Shown: positions 7,117 to 16,187 of the stretch, in pieces
Layout: each line of letters begins with the position of its first letter
Numbering within the stretch: position 1 is the stretch's first letter
Source: Nocardia farcinica
Lineage (GTDB): Bacteria > Actinomycetota > Actinomycetes > Mycobacteriales > Mycobacteriaceae
DNA length: 64,000 bases
Direction of reading: 5' to 3'
Assembly: GCF_001182745.1 (NCBI RefSeq)
Contig: NZ_LN868938.1
Span: 1,302,001 to 1,366,000, forward strand
Notes under the pieces: model-generated
What the model saw: only the letters and a program-made list of their open reading frames with translations
Told to the model about the DNA's origin: nothing
Databases searched by the model: none
Made by a program: the position numbers and the translations under genes

Positions 7117-7641
7117 TCACAGCACCATCGGCGTCATGGTGGCGGCCATCGCCAGCGAGGCGAGGAAACCGATCCGGACGCGCCGGCGGCCGGGCCCGGC
7201 GTGCGCGGTCGAGCGCGCCGCCAGGTATGCCGCGCCGACCCAGATCACCAGCGGAAGTGCGTCCAGCACAGTGGCATTGCCCGCTCCCCCGCCGTGCCGG
7301 TGTCCGCCCGCGGCGAGGTCGGCCGCGCCCGCGGCGGCCGGTGCGGCGGCCAGCACCAACCACGTCATCGCCAGCAGGTCGATGACACAGTGTGCCGCGC
7401 CCGGCTCGGAGCGGCAGGCCGGGGTGGCCAGGAGCGCGCAACCGGCCGCCAGCGCGGCGGCGCCCAGTTCCGCCCAGCCGGACCCCGCCCCCACCGCCAG
7501 CAGGGCCATGCACGCGGCCATCCCGGTGTGCGCCAACAAGATTCGCGGTGCGGGCGGCCCGTCCCGGACGGTGAGCGCGACGGGGACCAGCGCCACGACC
7601 GCACCGAGCCACATCAATGCCGCGTGCAGCGTTCCGGTCAC
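7117..7641 (-). CDS. Small polytopic membrane protein (DUF5134-like)
   Basis: A 174-residue membrane protein with five or six hydrophobic helices (first TM at residues 6-24, WLGAVVALVPVALTV). A histidine-rich loop, GGHRHGGGAG, lies near residue 118 between helices, and the C-terminus ends in a hydrophobic helix. This layout, with a periplasmic His cluster, resembles DUF5134 proteins of actinobacteria, often found near copper- or cytochrome-related genes; the match is by eye. It is 12 bases downstream of the amine permease, so it probably belongs to the same transcript. A link to copper loading of the neighbouring copper amine oxidase is an attractive but unproven idea. Confidence 0.55.
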   Translation of the reverse strand: MTGTLHAALMWLGAVVALVPVALTVRDGPPAPRILLAHTGMAACMALLAVGAGSGWAELGAAALAAGCALLATPACRSEPGAAHCVIDLLAMTWLVLAAAPAAAGAADLAAGGHRHGGGAGNATVLDALPLVIWVGAAYLAARSTAHAGPGRRRVRIGFLASLAMAATMTPMVL

Positions 7642-7653
7642 CGTCGCGCCTCC

Positions 7654-9072
7654 TCAGATGCCGGGCTCGGGTACCGGCTCGCCCACCGGTGCGGGCCGGG
7701 CGCGGAGCCGGGCGGCCAGCACGCCGGCCACGAACACCGCCACCACCAGTGTGAGCAGCACCTCCGCGGCTGTCGACCCGCCGACGAGTGTCGTGAAGTT
7801 CGCCAGCACCGTGGCGGTCACCGCGAGCAGGCCCACCGTGCCGAGTGCGGGCGCGATCCTGGTGTGCCACACCCGCCGATCGAGCCCGGAGCGGTGGAAG
7901 AACACGATCACCGCGATGCTGGTCAACACCATCAGCGACAGCACCGACACCGTAGCCAACCCGGACAACCAGGTGAACAGCTGGAGCACCGGGTCGGCGC
8001 CCGCCGCCGCGAACGCGCCGACCACCAGCACGGCCGAGATCGTCTGGGCGATCGAACCCCGGTGCGGGGAACCGTGTTTCGCGTGCGTGCGACCCAGCGC
8101 CGGATGTCCGTGTCCGTCGCGGGCGAGCACGTACAGGTAGCGGGAGATCGCGTTGTGGAAGGCCAGCAGCGCGGCGAACAGGCTGGTCACCAACATGACC
8201 CGCATGATCTCCACGGCCGCGGTGCCGAGGAACCGCTCGGCGGCGGTGAAGACCAGGCCGGACGGGTCGGCCCCGGCCGCGCCCGCCACCTCGCCGCTGC
8301 CGAAGGCGAGCACCATCGCCCAGCTCGCGATCGCGTACACGACACCGATCACCAGCACCGCCGCGTAGGTCGAGAGCGGGACGGCCCGCTTCGGATCGCG
8401 GGCCTCCTCGCCGTAGATGGCGGTGGCCTCGAAGCCGACGAAGGAGGCGATGGCGAACATCAACGCGATGCCGGGCGAACCGCCCAGGAACGCCGACGGA
8501 GTGAACGACACCGCGTCGACCCCGTGCGCACCGCCACGCAGCAGCACCGCGGCCGAGAACACCAGGATGATCCCGATCTCGACCACCAGCAGCACGCCGA
8601 GCACCTTCGCGCCGAGCTCGATGTTGCGGTAACCCAGCAGGGCCACCACCGCGATCAATCCCAGCGCGTACACGAACCACGGCAGGTCGGGCCCGCCGTA
8701 GTGCACCACCAGATCGTGCAGGGTGGCCGAGGCCAGCCCGTAGATCGCGGCCTGGATGGCGGTGTAGGCCAGCAGCGCCAGGCCCGCCGCGCCCAGCCCG
8801 ACGGTGTTGCCGATGCCCTCGCGGACGTAGGCGTAGAACGCGCCCGCGTCCACCATGTGCCTGCTCATCGCCGCGTAGCCGACGCTGAACACCAGCAGTA
8901 CCGTGGCGGCGACGAGGAAGGCCGTCGGCGAGCCCGCCCCGTTGCCCAGCGCGATCATCACCGGTAGCGCGCCACCGACCGCGGTGAGCGGCGCCGCCGC
9001 CGCGACGACGAGGAAGACGACGCCGATGACGCCGACCGACCCGCGCAGCCCCTGGGTGCCGCCCTCACTCAT
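7654..9072 (-). CDS. APC-family amino acid/amine permease
   Basis: A 472-residue transporter of the amino acid-polyamine-organocation superfamily with about 12 membrane helices. The first helix reads [20 protein letters not shown], a typical unwound TM1; the sixth-helix region contains [20 protein letters not shown], the hallmark G-F-E-x(4)-EE-x-R-x-P-x-R-x-P segment. The ATG at 9072 overlaps the 3' end of the copper amine oxidase by eight bases, so the two are translationally coupled. That coupling suggests the permease imports the amine oxidised by its partner, either tyramine, phenethylamine, dopamine or a polyamine. Expression would follow the AraC-controlled operon reading from 14113. 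Confidence 0.85.
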   Translation of the reverse strand: MSEGGTQGLRGSVGVIGVVFLVVAAAAPLTAVGGALPVMIALGNGAGSPTAFLVAATVLLVFSVGYAAMSRHMVDAGAFYAYVREGIGNTVGLGAAGLALLAYTAIQAAIYGLASATLHDLVVHYGGPDLPWFVYALGLIAVVALLGYRNIELGAKVLGVLLVVEIGIILVFSAAVLLRGGAHGVDAVSFTPSAFLGGSPGIALMFAIASFVGFEATAIYGEEARDPKRAVPLSTYAAVLVIGVVYAIASWAMVLAFGSGEVAGAAGADPSGLVFTAAERFLGTAAVEIMRVMLVTSLFAALLAFHNAISRYLYVLARDGHGHPALGRTHAKHGSPHRGSIAQTISAVLVVGAFAAAGADPVLQLFTWLSGLATVSVLSLMVLTSIAVIVFFHRSGLDRRVWHTRIAPALGTVGLLAVTATVLANFTTLVGGSTAAEVLLTLVVAVFVAGVLAARLRARPAPVGEPVPEPGI

Positions 9073-10999
9073 GGCAGCCGCCGGAGCTGTGGCAGTGCGC
9101 GGCGGTGGTGACGGGCACGTCGAGCGCGGGGTTGCGGTCGAAGAACCCGTGCGGTTTGAGGACGAAACCCGCGTAGTCGACGGGCATGATGGGCCAGTCC
9201 TCCGGCCGCGGGAAATGGGTGAGCCCGAAGGAGTGCCAGACCACCAGGTCCTCGCCGTCCAGCGACCGGTCACCGGCGACGTAACTGGGCAGACCGGCGC
9301 CGCCGTGGTGCTGGTTGACGAAATCGCCTGCGGCGTAGAGTTCGTCGGGCGCGTAGCGGGTGACCCACAGGTGCTTGGTGGCGAAGGCCGCGCGGCCGGC
9401 GATGGAGGATTCGTCGTCGGCGAGCAACGGTTCGCGTCCCTCCGGGTAGAGCACATAGCCCACCGGATTGCCGAGTGCGTTGGTGACCTCGGGGTTGACG
9501 ATGTGCCAGGTGCGCCCGGCCCGGTTGTCGGCCGTCCGCTGCGCCTGCGCCTCGCTGGCGAGGGTGGTGCGGCGCAGGGTGAAGGCGTTGCCGTGCGGGT
9601 TGCCCGGCCCCATCGGCACGCGCTGGGACTCCACCTCGTCGACGCGGTTGCGGTGCCCGTCGACCATCATGTCCAGGCGGGCGTTGAACAGGTGCTGATG
9701 GTAGGGGGCGCCGAGACCGGGCGCGATCTCGCTCGCGTACGGGTGCTCGGGGCCGGGGTAGGCGGAGGTGAACGGGATGCCGGTGGCCTTGGCCTCGAAT
9801 TCGATGGTGCCGTCGAGGTAGAGGTACCAGAAGAACCCGTAGTCGTAGTTGCCGATGGTGGTGAAGAAGGAGATCACCAGCCGGCGCTGGCGGCGCACCT
9901 CGTGCGAGCCGGCCCAGAGGTCGGTGTGCTTCCACAGCACGCCGGAGTCTTCCTCGTGCATGCAGATCGCGTTGCGCAGGGTGCGCGGGTTACCCGCCTC
10001 GTCGGCGATCACCGCGTCGAAGTAGGTGATGTCACCGACGCAGTCGCAGCCCAGTTCCAGGGCGTTGGCGTAGCGCCCGACGAGGTACTCGCCGGTGTCG
10101 AAGTAGTTCTGCCAGGAGCGGATCGGCGAGGGATCGCCATAGGGCACCACCATCTCCGAGATCGCCGCGCGGTGGATGATCGGACGCACCCGGTCGCCGT
10201 CGCGGAAGCCGATCTGGTGCAGCACCAGTCCCTCGCGGGCGTCGAAACCGACCCGCAGCGACCACTTCTCCCACTCGACCAGGTTGCCCGTCACGGTGAA
10301 GCTCGGGCCCTGCGGCTGGGTGATCTCGATCGGCTTCTGCGTGGTGCGCAGCGGGCCGACGACCTCGGGATCGGTGTAGTTGCCCGAGGTGGCGGGCACC
10401 GGGACGGGCCCCGTGTCGATGACGCGCAACACCTCTCGCGTCATCACGTCGACGAAGGCGACCAAACCGTCGATGGGGTGCGCCCACGCGTGGTCCTTGT
10501 CGTGTTCCTGCAGAAATGCCAGCCCGCGCAGGATCCGGCGGCCGTGTTCCCCCTCATAGTCGAACACGCCCGCGGACAGCGGGGCGACGCGCACCTGCGC
10601 GACATCCAGGCCGCGGTCGGCGAGTGCCCGCAGCCAGTCCGGGTCGGTGGCCAGGATTTCCTCGACGAGGCCGAATTCCTCGTCGAGAACCGGCAGTTGG
10701 CCATCGACCACGGCGTCGAGTGTGCGCTGCGCGAGCACTTCCCGGGTGCCGAGACCGACCAGCAGGTCGACCGCGTTCGGTCGGCGGGTGTCGTGCAGCA
10801 GCACGCGGAACCGCCGGTCGAGATCGCCGGGCCGCTCGTAGACGGCGTACTTGTCGGGTTCGGCAAGCCCGACGTAGACGAACCGGGTGTGCTCGGTGAC
10901 CAGCCCGGCTCCGTCGACGATCGCCCGCACCTCGGCGATTTCGTCGGCGGTCGGCAGCGCCAGGGGATGGTCCACCCGCACGGGAGTGAGGGTCGGCAT
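9065..10999 (-). CDS. Copper-containing primary-amine (tyramine-type) oxidase
   Basis: A 644-residue copper/topaquinone amine oxidase, turning RCH2NH2 plus O2 into aldehyde, ammonia and H2O2. The self-processing tyrosine is in TIGNYDYGF near residue 383, where the Arthrobacter enzyme has Tyr382. The catalytic base Asp is in YFDTGEY near 299, and copper ligands are the HQH of YHQHLFNAR near 434 and the His of [12 protein letters not shown] near 594. Length and spacing match the Arthrobacter phenethylamine oxidase, so it should be active. Start: the ATG at 10999 preceded by GAAGGAG; a longer frame upstream is not conserved. A Cys/His-rich end, [10 protein letters not shown], is a possible extra metal site. 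No signal peptide is present. Confidence 0.92.
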   Translation of the reverse strand: MPTLTPVRVDHPLALPTADEIAEVRAIVDGAGLVTEHTRFVYVGLAEPDKYAVYERPGDLDRRFRVLLHDTRRPNAVDLLVGLGTREVLAQRTLDAVVDGQLPVLDEEFGLVEEILATDPDWLRALADRGLDVAQVRVAPLSAGVFDYEGEHGRRILRGLAFLQEHDKDHAWAHPIDGLVAFVDVMTREVLRVIDTGPVPVPATSGNYTDPEVVGPLRTTQKPIEITQPQGPSFTVTGNLVEWEKWSLRVGFDAREGLVLHQIGFRDGDRVRPIIHRAAISEMVVPYGDPSPIRSWQNYFDTGEYLVGRYANALELGCDCVGDITYFDAVIADEAGNPRTLRNAICMHEEDSGVLWKHTDLWAGSHEVRRQRRLVISFFTTIGNYDYGFFWYLYLDGTIEFEAKATGIPFTSAYPGPEHPYASEIAPGLGAPYHQHLFNARLDMMVDGHRNRVDEVESQRVPMGPGNPHGNAFTLRRTTLASEAQAQRTADNRAGRTWHIVNPEVTNALGNPVGYVLYPEGREPLLADDESSIAGRAAFATKHLWVTRYAPDELYAAGDFVNQHHGGAGLPSYVAGDRSLDGEDLVVWHSFGLTHFPRPEDWPIMPVDYAGFVLKPHGFFDRNPALDVPVTTAAHCHSSGGCHE

Positions 11000-11088
11000 C
11001 GGCAACTCCTTCTTTGGTCCTACAAGTGTTGGAAAATATGGCGACACGGGAGCCCTTGGCTCTACGTCTGTAGGAAGTAACGGTGCCG

Positions 11089-11107
11089 CCGCCCTGTTTC
11101 CGGGCGG
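11089..11107. terminator. GC hairpin between GMC oxidoreductase and amine oxidase genes
   Basis: CCGCCC-TGTTTCC-GGGCGG forms a perfect 6-bp stem with a 7-base loop just after the GMC oxidoreductase gene and about 90 bases before the amine oxidase start. There is no T-run. It may weaken read-through or stabilise the processed message. The same gap holds two similar elements of the form CTACnnnTGTnGGAA, starting at 11020 and 11062. Confidence 0.4.
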
Positions 11108-11118
11108 TCGGCGTCGCG

Positions 11119-12663
11119 TTACGGTTCGATGAATCCGGGCCGGTCGAGCCCGAGATCGGCGAGTAGGTACCGCGCGCCGAACTCACCGATCAGCACCGAC
11201 GGCGCGTTGGTGTTGCCGGTGGTGACGCGCGGCATGATCGAGGCGTCCACGACCCGCAGGCCGTCCACGCCCCTGACGCGCAGCCGCGGATCGACCACGG
11301 CCGCCTCGTCGGCGCCCATCCGGCAGGTGCCGACCTGGTGGTGATAGGTGACCACGGTGCGCCGGATGTAGTCGACCAACTCGGCATCGCTGTGCACGGC
11401 CGGACCCGGGTAGACCTCCTCGGCGCCCCACTCCTCGGCCAGCGCGGGCTGCGCCGCGATCTCGCGGCACTGGCGCACGGTGAACAGGAAGGCGGCGAGG
11501 TCGTCCGGATGCTCGAGGGCACCCAGGTCGATGTTCGCCGGATCGTCGAGCTTCGGACCGGTCAGGGTGACCGAGCCCCGGCTTGCCGGGGTGACGATGC
11601 CCGAGTGCAGGGTGAACGCGCTGCCCTCGATCGGCGTCATGCCCTCGCTGTACATCGGCACCGCGAAGAACAGCGGTTGGGTGTCGGGTACGGCCAGATC
11701 GGGGCGGCTCCTGGCGAACAGGTGCGTCTGGGTCACCGAGACGCCGGTGCGCGGCGGCGGGATCGGCCGTCGGGTCCGCACGATCACCGGCACCAGCAGG
11801 TGGTCGTGCAGGTTCTTGCCCACCTGCGGGGCGTCACGCACCACCTCGATCCCGAGCGCCTCGAGGTCGGCGGCAGGCCCGATTCCGCTGCGCAACAACA
11901 CCTGCGGGCTGTCGAGCGCGCCCGCGGCCAGCACCACTTCGTCGGCCCACGCCTCGGCGTCCTGACCGTCGTGGCGATAGCGCACGCCGATCGCGCGGCC
12001 GTCCTCGATGACCACCGAGTGCACGTGCGCGCCGGTGCGGATGGTCAGCCGGTCGCGCACCGGCGCGAGGTAGGCCTTCCAGGTGTTGACGCGCTCGCCG
12101 TCGCGAACGTTGATCTGCTCCTTGGAGATTCCCTCCAGGCTCGCGCCGTTGTAGTCGGGGTTGAACGGAATGCCCGCCTGTACCGCGGCGGCCACGATCG
12201 ACCGGTGGATCGGGTCGAGCGGGTAGTCGTTGTCCACCGGCAGCGGACCGCCCGCACCGTGGTACTCCGACGCGCCGCCGGAGAAGTCCTCGATGGCCCG
12301 GTAGACCGGCAGCACGTTCTCCCACGCCCAGTCCGGGCCCGCGACCTCGGCCCAGTGGTCGTAGTCGGCCGGGGCGCCGCGCACCCAGATGGTGGCGTTG
12401 AGGGCGTGCGAGCCGCCGAGCACCTTGCCGCGCGGCAGGTGCAGCCTGCGTCCGGCCGCGCCGCGCTGCGGGACCGTGTAGTAGTCCCAGTCGTCGGGGC
12501 TGTGCCACAACTCGCCCATCCGGGACAGGTCGTGGATGGCCGGGTTGGTGTCCTCGCCGCCGGCCTCGAGCAGGGTGACGCGCACGCCCGCGTCCACGAG
12601 GCGGCGCGCCACCACGGAGCCGGCCGACCCGGCTCCGACCACGATCACTGACGTCGTTGTCAT
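11119..12663 (-). CDS. GMC-family FAD oxidoreductase (choline dehydrogenase-like)
   Basis: A 514-residue glucose-methanol-choline oxidoreductase. The N-terminal FAD-binding fold is clear: [17 protein letters not shown] (residues 6-22) and LLEAGGED as the ribose-binding end of strand 2. GMC signature 1 follows near residue 80 ([20 protein letters not shown]) and the C-terminal catalytic His region is [15 protein letters not shown] enzymes oxidise alcohols to aldehydes or ketones. In this operon it could act on an aromatic alcohol such as tyrosol, feeding the same aldehyde produced by the amine oxidase. It has 25 bases to the upstream aldehyde dehydrogenase, so it belongs to the AraC-adjacent operon. 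Confidence 0.85.
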   Translation of the reverse strand: MTTTSVIVVGAGSAGSVVARRLVDAGVRVTLLEAGGEDTNPAIHDLSRMGELWHSPDDWDYYTVPQRGAAGRRLHLPRGKVLGGSHALNATIWVRGAPADYDHWAEVAGPDWAWENVLPVYRAIEDFSGGASEYHGAGGPLPVDNDYPLDPIHRSIVAAAVQAGIPFNPDYNGASLEGISKEQINVRDGERVNTWKAYLAPVRDRLTIRTGAHVHSVVIEDGRAIGVRYRHDGQDAEAWADEVVLAAGALDSPQVLLRSGIGPAADLEALGIEVVRDAPQVGKNLHDHLLVPVIVRTRRPIPPPRTGVSVTQTHLFARSRPDLAVPDTQPLFFAVPMYSEGMTPIEGSAFTLHSGIVTPASRGSVTLTGPKLDDPANIDLGALEHPDDLAAFLFTVRQCREIAAQPALAEEWGAEEVYPGPAVHSDAELVDYIRRTVVTYHHQVGTCRMGADEAAVVDPRLRVRGVDGLRVVDASIMPRVTTGNTNAPSVLIGEFGARYLLADLGLDRPGFIEP

Positions 12664-12688
12664 CGTCCGAACTTCCTCGCCCGACGCC

Positions 12689-14113
12689 TCAGCCGCTGAT
12701 CACCCGCGGCTCGGCCACCGACTTCAGGCCCTCGACGCCGAACTCGAGGCCGTAGCCGGAGCTCTTCACGCCGCCGAAGGGCACCTGCGGATGCAGCACG
12801 CCGTGCTTGTTGATCCACACCGTGCCCGCGCGCAGCCGTTCGGCGACCGCCAGAGCCGCGGCGCGGTCCGAGGACCACACCGACGCGCCGAGCCCGACGT
12901 CGAGCCGGTTGGCGCTGGCGATGGCCTCGTCGAGGTCGCTGTACTTGATGACCGGCAGCGCGGGACCGAACTGCTCCTCGTCCACCAGCGGGACACCGTC
13001 GGTGAGATCGGCGATGATCGTGGTGCGGAAGAAGTTGGCGCCCAGTTCCGGTGCGGGCTCGCCGCCGACCACGACCCGGCCGCCGCGCGCCTTCGCGTCG
13101 TCGACCAGCCGCTTGACGATCTGGAACTGCTTGGCGTTCTGCAGCGGGCCCAGCACGGTGCCCTCGTCGAGGCCGTAACCCATCGGCATTTGCTCGGCCA
13201 CCGTGGCCAGCGCGTCGATGACGGCCTCGTACACCGATTCGTGCACGTAGAGACGCTTGAGCGCGGCGCAGGTCTGGCCGGTGTTGATGAACGCGCCCCA
13301 GAACAGGCCCTCGGCGATGGCCGCCGGGTCGACGTCGGGCAGCACGATGCCCGCGTCGTTGCCGCCCAGCTCGAGAGTCAGGCGGGCCAGGTTGGCGCCG
13401 GTGGCCTCGACGATCTTGCGGCCGGTCGCGGTGGAACCGGTGAACATCACCTTGCCGATGTCGGGGTGGCTCGCCAGCCGGGCGCCGACCTCGCGCTCGC
13501 CGGACACCACCGGGATCACCACGTCGGGCGGCAGCACCTCGTTGAGGATGTCGATCAGGGCCAGCACACTCAGCGGCGTGTACTCGCTGGGCTTGACCAC
13601 GACGGTGTTGCCCATTCGCAGCGACGGCGCGATCTGCCAGATACCGATCATCAGCGGCCAGTTCCACGGGCCGATCGCGCCGACCACGCCGAGCGCGCGA
13701 TAGGTCAGCACCGCGTGGTCGGTCTCGTCGTCGACGAGCAGCTGCGGCTCGAGCACCGCGGTCGCGGCCTCGCGCAGCCAGGCCGAGCAACCGCCGACCT
13801 CGAAGCGGGCGTTCGGGCCGTCGAGGGGCTTGCCCTGCTCGCGGGAGAGCAGGCGAGCCAGTGCCTCGGCGTTGGCGTCGATGGCGTCGGCGGCGGCGAG
13901 CATGAGTTTGCTGCGCTCCTCGTGGCCGAGGGCTTCCCACGCGGGCTGCGCGGCCTTCGCCCTGGCGACGGCGGCGTCGACATCGGCGACGGTCTGCTCG
14001 GGGGCGTAGCCGATGGTCACGCCGGTGGCGGCGTCGGGAATCGCGCGGCCGGTGGCGGCATCGGCCTGCACCCGGGCGAGCAGGGCATCGTCGGCGGTCT
14101 GGACGTCAGGCAT
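12689..14113 (-). CDS. NAD(P)-dependent aldehyde dehydrogenase (arylacetaldehyde-type role)
   Basis: A 474-residue aldehyde dehydrogenase of the ALDH superfamily. Conserved elements: GPWNWPLMIG (oxyanion Asn, near 149), KPSEYTPLS (cofactor Lys), FTGSTATGRKI, the general base Glu in LELGGNDAG and the nucleophilic Cys in GQTCAALKR near residue 280. All catalytic residues are present. It is the first gene of the operon that continues into the GMC oxidoreductase, amine oxidase and permease, so its likely substrate is the arylacetaldehyde made from tyramine or a related amine, giving the arylacetate (FeaB-like role; inferred from context). Expression probably depends on the AraC protein whose gene ends 83 bases upstream. 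Confidence 0.88.
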   Translation of the reverse strand: MPDVQTADDALLARVQADAATGRAIPDAATGVTIGYAPEQTVADVDAAVARAKAAQPAWEALGHEERSKLMLAAADAIDANAEALARLLSREQGKPLDGPNARFEVGGCSAWLREAATAVLEPQLLVDDETDHAVLTYRALGVVGAIGPWNWPLMIGIWQIAPSLRMGNTVVVKPSEYTPLSVLALIDILNEVLPPDVVIPVVSGEREVGARLASHPDIGKVMFTGSTATGRKIVEATGANLARLTLELGGNDAGIVLPDVDPAAIAEGLFWGAFINTGQTCAALKRLYVHESVYEAVIDALATVAEQMPMGYGLDEGTVLGPLQNAKQFQIVKRLVDDAKARGGRVVVGGEPAPELGANFFRTTIIADLTDGVPLVDEEQFGPALPVIKYSDLDEAIASANRLDVGLGASVWSSDRAAALAVAERLRAGTVWINKHGVLHPQVPFGGVKSSGYGLEFGVEGLKSVAEPRVISG

Positions 14114-14196
14114 CAGGGTCTCCTTCGTTGCGCCCTCCCCCGTGACCGAGGGGGTGTCTGGAGAGCATGCCCTGGGTCACACTCGACCGGATGTGA

Positions 14197-15171
14197 CTAT
14201 CGCGCACTGGTATATGACGAGAGCGCACGATTGGCGCGCCACTGCCCCGGCGTCATCCCGTAGGCCTGCTTGAACACGCGGCCGAAATAGCCCGGATCGA
14301 CGAATCCGGACCGGTGCGCCACCTCGGCCACGGCCAGATCGGCGCGGCCGGTGAGTTCGGCGCGAGCGTGCTCGAGCCTGCGCTGTCGGATCCACTGGCC
14401 CACGCTCACCCCGGTCGGTTCGAACAGTTTGTGCAGGTAGCGCACCGAGATGTGGTGCGCCTCGGCCAGGCGCGCGGGGTCCAAGTCCGGGTCGGCGAGG
14501 TGATCGTCGATGTAGCGCAGGATCGTCATGGTCAGGGTGCCGAGGTCGGCGCGCGCCGAGCCGATCCGCCGGTTCAGCTGCTCACCGAGGAAGGTGGTGA
14601 CCAGATCGAGGAACACCCTGCTCACCTTGGCCCCCGACGGACCGGCGAGCAACCCGAGGTTCTCGGCGAGGCTGCGCAGATACGACGACACCAGCGGCGC
14701 GGTCCCGTCGTCGGCGGCCAGCGGCGCGGCCATCAGGTCGGCGGCCAGCGCGTCCGGCAGGCCGAGCGCGTCCTTGGGGAACAGCGCCACCAGGAACCGG
14801 CTGTCGCCGTCGAAGACGAGGTCGTAGGGCTGGGCGAAGTCGTAGATCGCGATCGATCCCGGCGCGAGGCGCGTCTCGTTCCCGGCCTGCCGGACGAAGC
14901 CGTGCCCGTCGAGCTGGACGTTGAGCTTGAAGTACTCCCCGTCGGAGGTCCGATGCCCCGCGGGACGCCGGGCGACGTGATGCGCGCTCCCGACGATCTC
15001 GGTGACCTGCAATTCCCGGCTGCGCGCACCGCTGATCGAGCCGGTGAATCGGGCACCGAGCGGTTCGATCGCCAGCGGCGGGAAGAAGTCCGTCACCTGG
15101 ACGCGCCAGGCCAGCAGGGAGTCATCGGGTCCGCAGTCGTGTCGCAGCGGGGCCAGGTCGCCGACGGTCAT
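14197..15171 (-). CDS. AraC-family activator with N-terminal AraC_binding_2-like domain (FeaR-like role)
   Basis: A 324-residue AraC/XylS regulator. The N-terminal ~200 residues resemble the cupin-like AraC_binding_2 ligand domain (FPPLAIEPLGARFTGSISG near the start), and residues ~220-320 contain the double helix-turn-helix: LDPARLAEAHHISVRYLHKL for the first, VAEVAHRSGFVDPGYFGRVF for the second, ending in the expected GMTPGQWR. In Escherichia coli the FeaR protein of this type activates the tyramine oxidase and phenylacetaldehyde dehydrogenase genes. Here the gene is followed on the same strand by exactly those two activities, so a FeaR-like role is a reasonable inference. Its promoter lies in the 124-bp gap shared with the divergent IclR gene. 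Confidence 0.85.
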   Translation of the reverse strand: MTVGDLAPLRHDCGPDDSLLAWRVQVTDFFPPLAIEPLGARFTGSISGARSRELQVTEIVGSAHHVARRPAGHRTSDGEYFKLNVQLDGHGFVRQAGNETRLAPGSIAIYDFAQPYDLVFDGDSRFLVALFPKDALGLPDALAADLMAAPLAADDGTAPLVSSYLRSLAENLGLLAGPSGAKVSRVFLDLVTTFLGEQLNRRIGSARADLGTLTMTILRYIDDHLADPDLDPARLAEAHHISVRYLHKLFEPTGVSVGQWIRQRRLEHARAELTGRADLAVAEVAHRSGFVDPGYFGRVFKQAYGMTPGQWRANRALSSYTSAR

Positions 15172-15221
15172 CCTCCACCTCCTCGGATGAAAGTGCTTGG
15201 CGCGCCGCGTGATCGAATAGT

Positions 15222-15243
15222 GAACTCAGTATTCTACTATCGA
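15222..15243. promoter_or_regulatory. Candidate IclR operator overlapping the -10 of the IclR gene
   Basis: Read toward the IclR gene, the site is GAACTCAGTATTC followed by TACTATCGA. It matches a site before the FAD monooxygenase (18111-18132), read toward that gene as GAATTCGCTGTTC then TATTATCGA: 17 of 22 positions agree, and both copies have the same orientation relative to the gene. The TACTAT/TATTAT hexamers could be the -10 elements, 56 and 33 bases before the respective starts, so binding would control both promoters. Confidence 0.55.
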
Positions 15244-15295
15244 GTTCGGCAGCGAGTGCACGATTGCGCGCAACGTAGAGAAAGGTACGGCCCGG

Positions 15296-15994
15296 GTGCC
15301 CGAGAAACCAGGATCCTCCGCCGGATCGCAAACCCTCAGCCGCGGTATCCGGCTGCTCGAGATCCTCGCCGCCGCGGGCCGGGCGATGAGCATCGACGAA
15401 CTCGCCGAGGCGCTCGGCGTGCACCGCTCGGTCGCCTACCGACTGCTGCGCACCCTGGAAGACCACGGCCTGATCGCCCGCGATCCGGCCGGTCGCCTCG
15501 TCCTCGGGGCGGGACTGGCCGCCCTCGCCGCCGGCGTCGACCGGGATCTGCAGGCCGCCGCGCTGCCCGAACTCAAAGCCGTCGCCAACGAACTGGGCAT
15601 GACCTGCCTGCTCGCCGTACGGCTCGACGGCGACGAGGCGGTGACCCTCACCAGCGCGGCGCCCGAACAGAGCGTCGCGGTCGCCTACCGGCCCGGCCAC
15701 CGCCATCCGCTCACCCGCGGCGGACCGGGCAAGGCGATCCTGCTGGAGCTGCCGCAGGACACCTGGCCCGACGACCTGCGCGACGAACTCACCGCGAGCC
15801 GGGCGCGCGGTTACGCGGTGAGCCACGACGAGGTGGTGCCCTCGCTGCGCTCGGTGGCGGTGCCCCTCATCGCGCCGGGACAGCCCGCCGCCTCGATCGC
15901 TGTCATCCATGTGTCACTCCCCCGCCCCGAAGACGAGATCGCCCAGCGTCTGACGACCGCGGCGGCAGCGGTCGTCAGGGCACTGGGAGGGTGA
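15296..15994 (+). CDS. IclR-family transcriptional regulator
   Basis: A 232-residue IclR regulator. Residues 10-70 form the winged helix: LSRGIRLLEILAAAGRAMSI, then ELAEALGVHRSVAYRLLRTL. The remaining ~150 residues are the effector-binding GAF-like domain, including the typical TRGGPGKAIL turn. Start is GTG at 15296 after AGAAAGG. IclR proteins of the PobR/PcaR type respond to aromatic acids. The gene is divergent from the AraC gene and convergent with the FAD monooxygenase, and the same 22-bp site precedes both it and the monooxygenase. It is therefore the likely aromatic-acid sensor for hydroxylation, while the GntR protein probably handles the ring-cleavage operon. Confidence 0.88.
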   Translation: MPEKPGSSAGSQTLSRGIRLLEILAAAGRAMSIDELAEALGVHRSVAYRLLRTLEDHGLIARDPAGRLVLGAGLAALAAGVDRDLQAAALPELKAVANELGMTCLLAVRLDGDEAVTLTSAAPEQSVAVAYRPGHRHPLTRGGPGKAILLELPQDTWPDDLRDELTASRARGYAVSHDEVVPSLRSVAVPLIAPGQPAASIAVIHVSLPRPEDEIAQRLTTAAAAVVRALGG

Positions 15995-15997
15995 GGC

Positions 15998-16187
15998 CGC
16001 CGCCTACGGGCGCTGACCCGCTCAGACGGTGTCCGATCTTGTCTGAGCGGGGCGCCCTCCGTGGTGACGCTTCGCTGCCGCCTCCGGGCGCTGACCCGCT
16101 CAGACGGTGTCCGATCTTGTCTGAGCGGGGCGCCCTCCGTGGTGACGCTTCGCTGCCGCCTCCGGGCGCTGACCCGCTCAGACGGTG
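15998..16187. repeat. 78-bp tandem repeat with perfect hairpins (likely bidirectional terminators)
   Basis: Between the convergent IclR and monooxygenase genes a 78-bp unit occurs twice in full (16011-16088, 16089-16166) and continues for 21 more bases (16167-16187) into the 3' end of the monooxygenase gene; a diverged 13-base piece precedes it. The two full copies are nearly identical. Each contains CCCGCTCAGAC and GTCTGAGCGGG around a 13-base loop (16017-16051 and 16095-16129), an 11-bp perfect stem. The third arm includes the stop codon of the monooxygenase. There is no T-run, so intrinsic termination would be of the actinobacterial type, or the hairpins protect 3' ends. Confidence 0.85.

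Noticed and set aside
8903..11080. 725-residue plus-strand frame opposite the amine oxidase
   Set aside because: It is the antisense of the amine oxidase and permease genes, where all catalytic motifs are on the minus strand.
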